DNA of 64,000 bases from Sphaerisporangium sp. TRM90804 (lineage in GTDB: Bacteria > Actinomycetota > Actinomycetes > Streptosporangiales > Streptosporangiaceae): contig NZ_JARWAC010000010.1 of assembly GCF_029846175.1 (NCBI RefSeq), positions 248,001-312,000 on the forward strand. The letters are read 5' to 3'. Both the position numbers and the translations under genes were made by a program. The notes below the pieces were generated by a model that was given only the letters and a program-made list of their open reading frames with translations, searched no databases and was not told the origin of the DNA. This document shows, piece by piece, positions 57,899-64,000 of this stretch; position 1 is the stretch's first letter, and each line of letters starts with the position of its first letter.

Positions 57899-58401
57899 CC
57901 GATGGTCCACTGGATCTCCATGACGTCGTTGCGCCGCTCCGGGGTGAGCCGGTAGACCTCGCAGAGGGCGTCGACCTCCTTGGCCGTCGGCGTCACGCGG
58001 CCGGCCTCGATCGTGGCCATCCTGGTCGTCGCCAGGCCCGCCCGCCGCGCGGCGTCGGTGCGGGTGACGCCCGCGGCCAGCCGCGCCTGCCGCAGCGCCC
58101 GGGTGAGCGCGGCCCGCGTGGCGGGCAGCGCCTCGCCGGCGGGCGGCTCGACGAGCGGCTCCGCCTCGGGCGGCGGATCGGTCGCCGGGACGGTCGTGGC
58201 CGCCGGGGCGGCGGGGGTGCTCTCGTCGCCGCTGGGGAGCAGGATGGCGAGGGCGACCAGCACCACCGCCAGCACCGCCGCGATCCCGGTCGCCGTGACC
58301 AGGGTGCGGGTGGGCAGGTTTCGCACGTGCTCCCTGACCGCCACCAGCCTGCCACTGCCGAGTCTGCGCACGTGACCTCGGACCCTCACTCTCCTCGCCA
58401 T
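57895..58401 (-). CDS. Membrane-anchored XRE-type helix-turn-helix protein with unusual domain order
   Basis: A 168-residue protein. A very basic N terminus (1-33) precedes a single membrane helix (about 35-57, LVTATGIAAVLAVVLVALAILL), an acidic Pro/Ala linker (58-92) and a C-terminal XRE helix-turn-helix (about 95-160: ALRQARLAAGVTRTDAARRAGLATTRMATIEAGRVTPTAKEVDAL). Membrane XRE proteins such as RodZ have the HTH before the helix; here it is after it, and the positive-inside rule would place it outside. Function is unknown. The ATG at 58401 is the only good start. Confidence 0.78.
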   Translation of the reverse strand: MARRVRVRGHVRRLGSGRLVAVREHVRNLPTRTLVTATGIAAVLAVVLVALAILLPSGDESTPAAPAATTVPATDPPPEAEPLVEPPAGEALPATRAALTRALRQARLAAGVTRTDAARRAGLATTRMATIEAGRVTPTAKEVDALCEVYRLTPERRNDVMEIQWTIG

Positions 58402-58608
58402 CCCCCTGACCGTACGAACCGCCGGAGGGCCGCCCCAGAGCGGGACCGGCCACCTTTTCCTGTCCCGGGAGTGACGAAGTAAAACCGTTTCACCGTGCCA
58501 GAACAGGCGCCCGCGTCGCGGTTTCCGGCCGTTCTCCGCCCTTTTTCGCCGTTCTGCGGCGTTACGCTAGGAAGATCGCGACCGCGGAACCGCTGAGGGG
58601 TGTGCCCG

Positions 58609-59229
58609 GTGGAGAGCACGGCCGACTTCTGGTTCGACCCGATGTGCCCGTACACCTGGATCACGTCCCGGTGGATGCTCGAAGTGGAGAAGGTCCGGCC
58701 GGTGCGGGTGCGCTGGCACGTGATGAGCCTGTCGGTGCTCAACGAGGGCCGTGACGACGATCCCGAGGGCGACCCGGAGGGGTACCTGTGGGGGCCCGTG
58801 CGCGTCTGCGTCGCGGTGGAGCGCGAGTACGGCCCCGAAGGGCTGTTCCGGCTCTACACCGCCATCGGCCGCCGGGTGCACGATCGTGTCCCGGAGGACT
58901 GGGACGTGCTGCCCGGCTCGCTGGCCGACGCCGGCCTGCCGCCGGAGATGGCCGGGCTCGCCTGGTCGGCCGAGTACGACGACGCGGTGCGCGCCTCCCA
59001 CGAGGCGGGGATCGGCCTCGTGGGCACGCACGTCGGCACCCCGATCATCGCCGCCGACGACCCGGACGGCCGCCGGGTCGCGTTCTTCGGCCCCGTCATC
59101 TCGCGCGTCCCGCGCGGCGAGCGGGCGGGCCGGCTGTGGGACGGGACGCTGCTGGTGGCGGGAGTGCCGGGCTTCCACGAGCTCAAGGGCGTCCCGCCGG
59201 AGGAGCCCACCACCGAGGACGTGGCCTGA
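58609..59229 (+). CDS. Mycothiol-dependent nitroreductase-like DsbA family protein (CPYT variant)
   Basis: A 206-residue Rv2466c-like protein: DFWFDPMCPYTWITSRWMLEVEKVR, VMSLSVLNEGRDD, LYTAIGRRVHD and VGTPIIAADD, all near-identical to the family. As in the paralogue at 5582-6172 the second active-site cysteine is threonine (CPYT instead of CPWC). GAGGGG lies 8 bp before the GTG at 58609; a GTG at 58600 is also in frame but overlaps that site. It probably reduces a mycothiol mixed disulfide or an electrophile with mycothiol. A TACGCT (58563-58568) is a likely -10. Confidence 0.88.
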   Translation: MESTADFWFDPMCPYTWITSRWMLEVEKVRPVRVRWHVMSLSVLNEGRDDDPEGDPEGYLWGPVRVCVAVEREYGPEGLFRLYTAIGRRVHDRVPEDWDVLPGSLADAGLPPEMAGLAWSAEYDDAVRASHEAGIGLVGTHVGTPIIAADDPDGRRVAFFGPVISRVPRGERAGRLWDGTLLVAGVPGFHELKGVPPEEPTTEDVA

Positions 59230-59320
59230 GGCGGGACGGGCCGCTCGCGCGACTCAGACCGGGTCGAAGCCGGGGAGCGGGGCCGCCGTCCCGTCCCTGA
59301 CCCGCGGGGCCGGGCGCACG

Positions 59321-59388
59321 CGCTGACCGGTGGCGCGCCGGGGCCCCCGCTTGCGCGCCAAGGGCGCGCCCCGGCGCGCCGGTCAGCG
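59321..59388. terminator. Large bidirectional hairpin between convergent genes
   Basis: A 21-bp stem with one 3-nt bulge (arms 59321-59344 and 59368-59388) overlaps the stop of the minus-strand membrane-protein gene and lies about 90 bp after the DsbA-like stop. Confidence 0.8.
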
Positions 59389-59943
59389 GCGGCGGACGCG
59401 GCGGACGCGGCCCCAGGGCTTGAGCACCGAGACGGCGACGAGCGAGGCGTACGTCACCGTGGACACGATCGGCGCCGCCGTGAGGGAGTTGACCAGCTCG
59501 GGGCCGGGGCCGCCGGTGGCCAGCGCGTCGACGGCGCCGGAGATCGCGGGGCGGAGCGAGAAGACCGTCAAACCGGCGGTGACGGTGGTGAGCACGAGCT
59601 TCACGAGGATCCAGTAGTGGTGCGTCAGCCCCCACGGGCGGGCCGCGGCCAGCACGACACCGCTGACCAGCGCCGTCAGCGCGATCGGCACCAGGATCGT
59701 CTCGGCGAGGATCGACATGGCGCGGTAGGCCACGGCCACCGTGCCGGCGTCGTCCGTCAGCCGGGCGGTGAGCGAGAACGTCAGCAGGCCGAGCGAGACC
59801 CCCAGCCAGGCCACCGACACCGCCACGTGCAGCACCACCAGGGCGCGGCGGGCGCGCCGGGGCAGGGTGAACCACCCGGGGCGGCTCCGGGCACGCCCGG
59901 GCGTGGCCGGCCGTGCCGTGCCTGGTCTCTGTACCGTCACCAT
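59383..59943 (-). CDS. DUF2269-like membrane protein
   Basis: A 186-residue integral membrane protein with four hydrophobic helices (about 33-55, 80-100, 110-130 and 155-175). The first is preceded by a basic N-terminal tail. The pattern LHVAVSVAWLGVSLGLLTFSL, and WGLTHHYWILVKLVLTTVTAG in helix 3, resembles DUF2269/CopD-like four-helix membrane proteins. Function unknown. The ATG at 59943 is divergent from the kinase gene. Confidence 0.78.
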   Translation of the reverse strand: MVTVQRPGTARPATPGRARSRPGWFTLPRRARRALVVLHVAVSVAWLGVSLGLLTFSLTARLTDDAGTVAVAYRAMSILAETILVPIALTALVSGVVLAAARPWGLTHHYWILVKLVLTTVTAGLTVFSLRPAISGAVDALATGGPGPELVNSLTAAPIVSTVTYASLVAVSVLKPWGRVRRVRRR

Positions 59944-60168
59944 CGGGCCCTTCCTTCCGTCGCTCGTGGCGGCGACCTGTCTGGGTTCATCCTGGTCGCG
60001 CGGCCCGGCGGGGTCGTCGGGCCGTGGGCGGCGGCCGGCGTACCGGCGCGCCGGTACCCCCGTGCGCGTCTCGCCGTACGCGAGGGCCGGGGCGTACGCT
60101 CCGCGCCGTACGCCGTGATCCGGGCCGCGGGGGAGGCGATCAAGGCGTCCGGGGGGCACCATCGAAGG

Positions 60169-61428
60169 GTGCGTCCACCCTCGCCACCTGTGCCCTCTCC
60201 GCATCCGCCGCGACCGGCGCCCTCCTCGCCGGGGCCCGCGCCCGGCCCGTCCGGCCCGCCTGCGTCCCCGCGCCCGGCCGGGCCCCCCGGGGGGGCGGTG
60301 CGGCCGTGGGCGCGCGCGGTGCTCGCCGACGCGGGGCTGGCGCTGGCGCTGGCCGTGCTGGGCGTGGTGGTCACCCCGCGCATCGGGTACTGGCAGCAGG
60401 GGACGTCCGCGATCGGCGCGCCGGGGTTCGCGCTGATCGTGGCGGCGGCCCTGCCGCTGGCGGCGCGCCGGGCGCGGCCGCTGGTGACGCTGGCGCTCAC
60501 GACGGCGGCCACCTCCGCCTACCTGGTGCTGAGCTACCCGTACGGGCCGATCCTCCTGGCGCTGATGATCGCGGTGTACACGGCGGCCTCCCGGCTGCCG
60601 GCCCGCGAGGCGACCGCCGCGTGCGCGGTGGCGCTGGGGGTGCTGCTGGCGCACATCGTCGTGCGGATGGCGGGCCCGGCCGGCGCGGAGGCGCTGGTGG
60701 GCGTGGTCCCCGGTTCGGCCTGGGTGATCGTCCCGTACGCGCTCGGCAGGACGGTCCTGCTGTCGCGCGAGACGGCGGCACGCACCCGCGCCGAGGAGGT
60801 GGAGCGCCACACCTACCAGGAGCGGCTGCGGGTCGCGCAGGAGGTGCACGACGTTGTCGGCCACGGGCTCGCGGCGATCCACATGCAGGCGGAGATCGCG
60901 CTGCACCTGCTGGCCAGGCGCCCCGGCCAGGCCGAGACCGCGCTCGTGGCGATCAGCCGCACCAGCAAGGAGGCCCTGGACGAGTTGCGGGCCACCCTGG
61001 CGGTGGTCCGTCAGGGCGCCGACGCCGGCGGGCGAGGGCCCGTCCCCGGCCTCGCGCGCCTGGACGACCTGGCCGCCCGCATGGCCGCCGCGGGTGTGCG
61101 GGTCGCCGTCACCACGCAGGGCGCTCCGCGCGAGCTGCCCCCGGCCGTGGACCTGGCGGCGTACCGCGTGGTGCAGGAGTCGCTCACGAACGTGATGCGC
61201 CACGCCGGCACCGACGCCGCCTCCGTGCGGCTGGCCTACGGGGCCTCCGAGCTGACGGTGGAGGTCACCGACGCGGGCCGGGGCGGCGCCGGCTCCGGAA
61301 GCGGGTCGGGCATATCGGGCATGCGGGAACGGGTCACCGCCCTGGGCGGCCGGTTCGAGGCCGGTCCGCGCCCGGGCGCCGGCTTCCGCGTCCACGCCCG
61401 CCTCCCGATGGCCGAGGTGCCGCGATGA
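60169..61428 (+). CDS. Membrane-bound NarL-type sensor histidine kinase
   Basis: A kinase of about 419 residues: a Pro-rich N terminus, about five hydrophobic helices, a charged linker, the HisKA_3 phosphoacceptor in [20 protein letters not shown], and HATPase_c with [24 protein letters not shown] and [14 protein letters not shown]. The start is uncertain: GTGs at 60169, 60190 and 60298 are in frame and none has a clear ribosome site. It overlaps the regulator ATG by 4 bp. It is a paralogue of the kinase at 48678. The signal is unknown. Confidence 0.87.
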   Translation: MRPPSPPVPSPHPPRPAPSSPGPAPGPSGPPASPRPAGPPGGAVRPWARAVLADAGLALALAVLGVVVTPRIGYWQQGTSAIGAPGFALIVAAALPLAARRARPLVTLALTTAATSAYLVLSYPYGPILLALMIAVYTAASRLPAREATAACAVALGVLLAHIVVRMAGPAGAEALVGVVPGSAWVIVPYALGRTVLLSRETAARTRAEEVERHTYQERLRVAQEVHDVVGHGLAAIHMQAEIALHLLARRPGQAETALVAISRTSKEALDELRATLAVVRQGADAGGRGPVPGLARLDDLAARMAAAGVRVAVTTQGAPRELPPAVDLAAYRVVQESLTNVMRHAGTDAASVRLAYGASELTVEVTDAGRGGAGSGSGSGISGMRERVTALGGRFEAGPRPGAGFRVHARLPMAEVPR

Positions 61429-62090
61429 TCCGGGTACTGCTCGCCGACGACCAGGAGCTGGTGCGCATCGGGCTGCGGGCGCTGCTGGACAGCGAGGACG
61501 ACCTGGAGACCGTCGGCGAGGCGGCCGACGGCCTGCGCGCGGTGGAGCTGGCCCGGCGGCTGCGCCCGGACGTGATCCTGATGGACGTCCGGATGCCGGG
61601 CGTCGACGGCATCGAGGCGACCCGGCGCATCGTCGCCGACCCCTCGCTCGGCGGCCCGGAAGCCACCCGGATCATCGTGCTCACCACCTTCGAGATCGAC
61701 GAGTACGTCTTCGAGGCGCTGAGCGTCGGCGCGAGCGGCTTCCTCATCAAGGACACCAAACCCGCCGAACTGCTGCGCGCCGTGCGCGTGGTCGCGGGCG
61801 GCGACGCGCTGCTGTCCCCCTCGGTGACCAGGCGGGTGGTCCGCGCGTTCGCCGGCCGCCCGAGCCGGACGCCGCGGCCGCACCCCCGCCTGGAGGCGCT
61901 CACCGAACGCGAGCGCGAGATCGTGGCCCTGGTGGCGGAGGGCCTGGCCAACGACGAGATCGCCGCCCGGCTGGTGATCAGCCCGGCCACGGCGCGCACG
62001 CACGTCAGCCGGGCCATCAGCAAGCTGGGGGCGCGCGACCGGGCGCAGCTCGTGGTCTTCGCCTACCAGTCGGGGCTGGTCGCCTGGTGA
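61425..62090 (+). CDS. NarL/LuxR-family response regulator
   Basis: A 221-residue regulator: receiver with [17 protein letters not shown] and Asp54 in ILMDVRMPG, and a C-terminal LuxR helix-turn-helix ([43 protein letters not shown]). It is the partner of the kinase whose stop overlaps its ATG. Its receiver is close to that of the regulator at 49979 ([20 protein letters not shown] in both), but it has no N-terminal extension. Confidence 0.93.
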   Translation: MIRVLLADDQELVRIGLRALLDSEDDLETVGEAADGLRAVELARRLRPDVILMDVRMPGVDGIEATRRIVADPSLGGPEATRIIVLTTFEIDEYVFEALSVGASGFLIKDTKPAELLRAVRVVAGGDALLSPSVTRRVVRAFAGRPSRTPRPHPRLEALTEREREIVALVAEGLANDEIAARLVISPATARTHVSRAISKLGARDRAQLVVFAYQSGLVAW

Positions 62091-62223
62091 CCGCCGGGCG
62101 TGCCACCCGCGTTCTGCGGGCATGACGGTTTAGGGGAGTTCGTCCCCATTTGGCGAGGAGTGGCAGCGTGCGGCCGTGCCGCCCTTCCGGGACGTCGAGG
62201 CTCCGGCCTCCGGGGGTGATCGT

Positions 62224-62811
62224 ATGAGTATGCGAGCAGGTCCAGGCATCATGCCGGCCCATGTGCCGGACGGCGTCACCGAGCTGGGCGACGGCATCGC
62301 CCGCGGCGGCGGCCCGGTCGGCGTGGACGTCTACTTCGACTACCAGTGCCCGTTCTGCAAGCAGTTCGAGCTGACGACGGGCCCGACCCTGGACGGGCTG
62401 GTCGAGGACCGGATGATCACCCTGGTGCACCATCCCGTGGCCTTCCTGGACGCCGCGTCCACCGACCGCTACTCCTCGCGGGCGTCGTCGGCCTCGGGAT
62501 GCGCCGCCGACCAGGGCAGGTTCGCCGAGTACACCTACGCCCTGTTCGCCGCCCAGCCCCCCGAGGGCGGCCCGGGCCTGCCCGACGACGAGCTGGCGCG
62601 GCTGGGCGAGTCGGTGGGCGTGACAGAACCGGCCTTCGGCATCTGCGTGCGCCGGCACACCTACCTGGACTGGGCGGCCTACGTGACGGCCGTCGCCATC
62701 CGCCAGGGCGTGAACGCCACCCCGACCGTCTACGTGGAGGGCGTCTCCGTTCCGGCGAACACCCAGATGATCGTCGCCGCCGTCGCGTCCCTGAGCCCCG
62801 GCCCGCGCTAG
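62224..62811 (+). CDS. DsbA-family thioredoxin-fold protein (CPFC)
   Basis: A protein of about 195 residues with thioredoxin-fold motif VDVYFDYQCPFCKQFELTTGPTLDGLV (CPFC redox site) and the cis-Pro region VNATPTVYVEG. The helical insertion between them contains GCAADQGRFAEYTYALF. It lacks a signal peptide and resembles actinobacterial cytoplasmic or membrane-associated DsbA-like oxidoreductases. I chose the ATG at 62224 because GGGGGTGA lies just upstream; the longer frame from 62176 lacks this. Confidence 0.85.
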   Translation: MSMRAGPGIMPAHVPDGVTELGDGIARGGGPVGVDVYFDYQCPFCKQFELTTGPTLDGLVEDRMITLVHHPVAFLDAASTDRYSSRASSASGCAADQGRFAEYTYALFAAQPPEGGPGLPDDELARLGESVGVTEPAFGICVRRHTYLDWAAYVTAVAIRQGVNATPTVYVEGVSVPANTQMIVAAVASLSPGPR

Positions 62812-63040
62812 CCGGAGAGCGGTCGGCCGGCGGCTGCCGGCCCTGGCCCTCGCCGGCCTGCGCCCGGGCGGGGGGCGGTCCCCGCTGCCCGGCGCCGCGC
62901 CGACGTGGGAGTTCTACAGCGGCGGCTGGTACAAGCGGGACGTGGAGGGCAGGGGGCGGTAACCGGCGTCGCTGGCCTGATGGGACGCGCGGGGCATAGC
63001 CTTCCTGGCAACAAGTAAGTCAGTAAAGGGGTGCATACCC

Positions 63041-63412
63041 ATGTCCGCGTCGCAGCACGGCCAGAATGTGGAAATCATCGACGAACAGCTCGAAGACTGC
63101 ACCGTGCTGCATGTCGGCGGCGAGCTGGACTTCCGCGGTACGCCCGTCTTGTACGCGCATGTCGAGCGGGTGTGGGGTGACGGCGCGGCTCTCAGGCTCG
63201 TGATCGATCTGGCAGGCATCCGGTTCTGCGACTCCGCAGGCCTGGGGGCGCTCGTCCACATCTTCAACAAGGCCAAGAACGCCGGGGGGCGGCTCGTCCT
63301 GGTCGCGATCCCCGACCATCTGCGGCGGCGCATGCGCATCAGCGGCCTGGAGAGCCACTTCGAGTTCCACGACACCATCGAAGAGGCCGTCGTCGCCGTC
63401 CGGGCCGCCTGA
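63041..63412 (+). CDS. STAS-domain anti-anti-sigma factor
   Basis: A 123-residue SpoIIAA/RsbV-like protein: CTVLHVGGELDFRGTPVLYAHVERV opens the STAS fold and LAGIRFCDSAGLGALVHIFNKAK carries the phosphorylatable Ser in DSAGLG. It competes with a sigma factor for an RsbW-type kinase, which is not encoded in the window, so it should control a stress sigma factor from elsewhere. AAAGGGGTG precedes the ATG at 63041. Confidence 0.9.
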   Translation: MSASQHGQNVEIIDEQLEDCTVLHVGGELDFRGTPVLYAHVERVWGDGAALRLVIDLAGIRFCDSAGLGALVHIFNKAKNAGGRLVLVAIPDHLRRRMRISGLESHFEFHDTIEEAVVAVRAA

Positions 63413-63460
63413 CCCGTACCGGGCCGGTCGGCCCGCCCGCCCCGCCGGCCCGAGCGGCCG

Positions 63461-63970
63461 TCAGCCCGGGATGGAGACGCCCACGCCGCCCGGGGTCCCG
63501 GCGCCGTACCGCCGCTTCTCGCGGGCGATGTCCAGCGGCTCGATGCGGGCGCGTCCCGCCAGCGTCTCCTCGGTGAGCAGGCTCGCGGGCACCAGCCAGG
63601 ACACCTCGAACTCGATGCCGTCGGGGTCCTTGGCGTACAGGGCCTTGGTGGTGGAGTGGTCGGAGGAACCGGCCAGGGCGCCGAGCGCGGCCAGCTTCCC
63701 GGCCGCCTGCTCCAGGTCGTCCAGCGTCTCCACCTCCCACGCCAGGTGGTACAGGCCGACGGTGGCGCGCCCCGCCTGGGACGGCCCGGCGCCGGTCCCG
63801 ATCTGGAACAGCCCGAGGTCGTGGTCGTTGGACGACGCCGGCGCCTGCAGGAAGGCGGCGCCGGGCATGGACATGACGACGCGGAAGCCGAGGGCCTCGC
63901 GGTAGAACGCGACGCTACGCTCGACGTCGCGGACGTACAGCACGGCGTGGTTGAGGCGGCGGACGGGCAT
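63461..63970 (-). CDS. VOC family protein (catechol dioxygenase-like)
   Basis: A 169-residue glyoxalase-fold protein: MPVRRLNHAVLYVRDVERSVAFYREALGF (metal-ligand His in the first strand), GLYHLAWEVETLDDLEQAA (second His) and AKDPDGIEFEVSW with the Glu ligand. Together these match extradiol dioxygenase-like VOC proteins with a 2-His-1-Glu site. GGAGG lies before the ATG at 63970. The palindrome just upstream may be its operator. Confidence 0.87.
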   Translation of the reverse strand: MPVRRLNHAVLYVRDVERSVAFYREALGFRVVMSMPGAAFLQAPASSNDHDLGLFQIGTGAGPSQAGRATVGLYHLAWEVETLDDLEQAAGKLAALGALAGSSDHSTTKALYAKDPDGIEFEVSWLVPASLLTEETLAGRARIEPLDIAREKRRYGAGTPGGVGVSIPG

Positions 63971-63984
63971 GGGGTCCTCCAAAG

Positions 63985-63998
63985 GTTGAATGCTCAAC
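63985..63998 (-). promoter_or_regulatory. GTTGA-ATGC-TCAAC palindrome before the VOC gene
   Basis: A perfect 5-4-5 dyad at the window edge, 15-28 bp upstream of the VOC start. TTGAN4TCAA-type dyads are typical of MarR-family repressors, but no such gene is visible in the window. Confidence 0.5.
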
Positions 63999-64000
63999 TA

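Noticed and set aside
62820-62962. Tail of a possible gene remnant with the phrase TWEFYSGGWYKRDVEGRGR before a TAA
   Set aside because: The ending looks protein-like, but the upstream frame has no good start, no ribosome site and no family match. It could be a decayed gene end; I cannot support it as a feature.

Overview
The window is very GC-rich, with GTG starts, many start/stop overlaps and dense operons. It carries mycothiol-type DsbA nitroreductases, an F420-type luciferase-like oxidoreductase and NarL-type two-component systems. This points to a filamentous actinomycete; a Streptosporangiales-like genus is my guess from gene content, not a proven assignment. I see no tRNA, rRNA, CRISPR array, transposase or phage gene.

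1-27.1 kb is an accessory, biosynthesis-like region. After the end of a questin-oxidase-like gene come an ATP-grasp ligase and a FemAB/GNAT-fold transferase, an MFS exporter, a DsbA-like reductase, a single-module type I PKS (KS-AT-ACP), a TetR regulator, and a soluble NarL-type kinase/regulator pair. Next is one 15.3-kb operon (11818-27104) whose eleven genes overlap or nearly touch: transaldolase-like aldolase, HAD phosphatase, class II aldolase/SDR fusion, a giant beta-propeller/TPP-enzyme fusion, TreT-like glycosyltransferase, aldo/keto reductase, GH13 glucosidase, alditol oxidase, MFS transporter and sulfate adenylyltransferase CysD-CysN. Together they suggest construction or remodelling of an unusual sugar (perhaps acylated by the PKS and linked to sulfate activation), with dedicated regulation and export. 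The product is not recognisable from sequence. A repeated palindromic motif (GACT-N2-AGTC type) lies before the PKS, the TetR gene and the kinase gene and may tie them together.

27.2-34.3 kb holds two GNAT acetyltransferases, a TAXI-type TRAP transporter (binding lipoprotein plus fused permease), a VOC protein, and a TetR gene next to an FAD aromatic hydroxylase preceded by a duplicated 44-bp leader element.

34.4-58.4 kb is rich in secreted carbohydrate-active proteins: a GH87-like alpha-1,3-glucanase with discoidin, FN3 and CARDB modules, a GH30 glucanase with a ricin-type lectin and a LacI regulator, a secreted phosphoesterase, a secreted EEP-family hydrolase, a DUF1996 protein with a discoidin domain, and a one-chain ECF sigma factor / zinc anti-sigma / membrane / GH128-like glucanase fusion. 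Their joint target looks like fungal or other glucan-rich walls. Between them lie a PadR/membrane-protein pair, an F420 oxidoreductase, a maleylpyruvate-isomerase-like protein, a second two-component system, an M20 peptidase and a MetE-like protein.

58.4-64 kb contains a second CPxT-type DsbA reductase, a DUF2269-like membrane protein, a third NarL-type two-component system, a CPFC thioredoxin-fold protein, a STAS anti-anti-sigma factor and a VOC protein.
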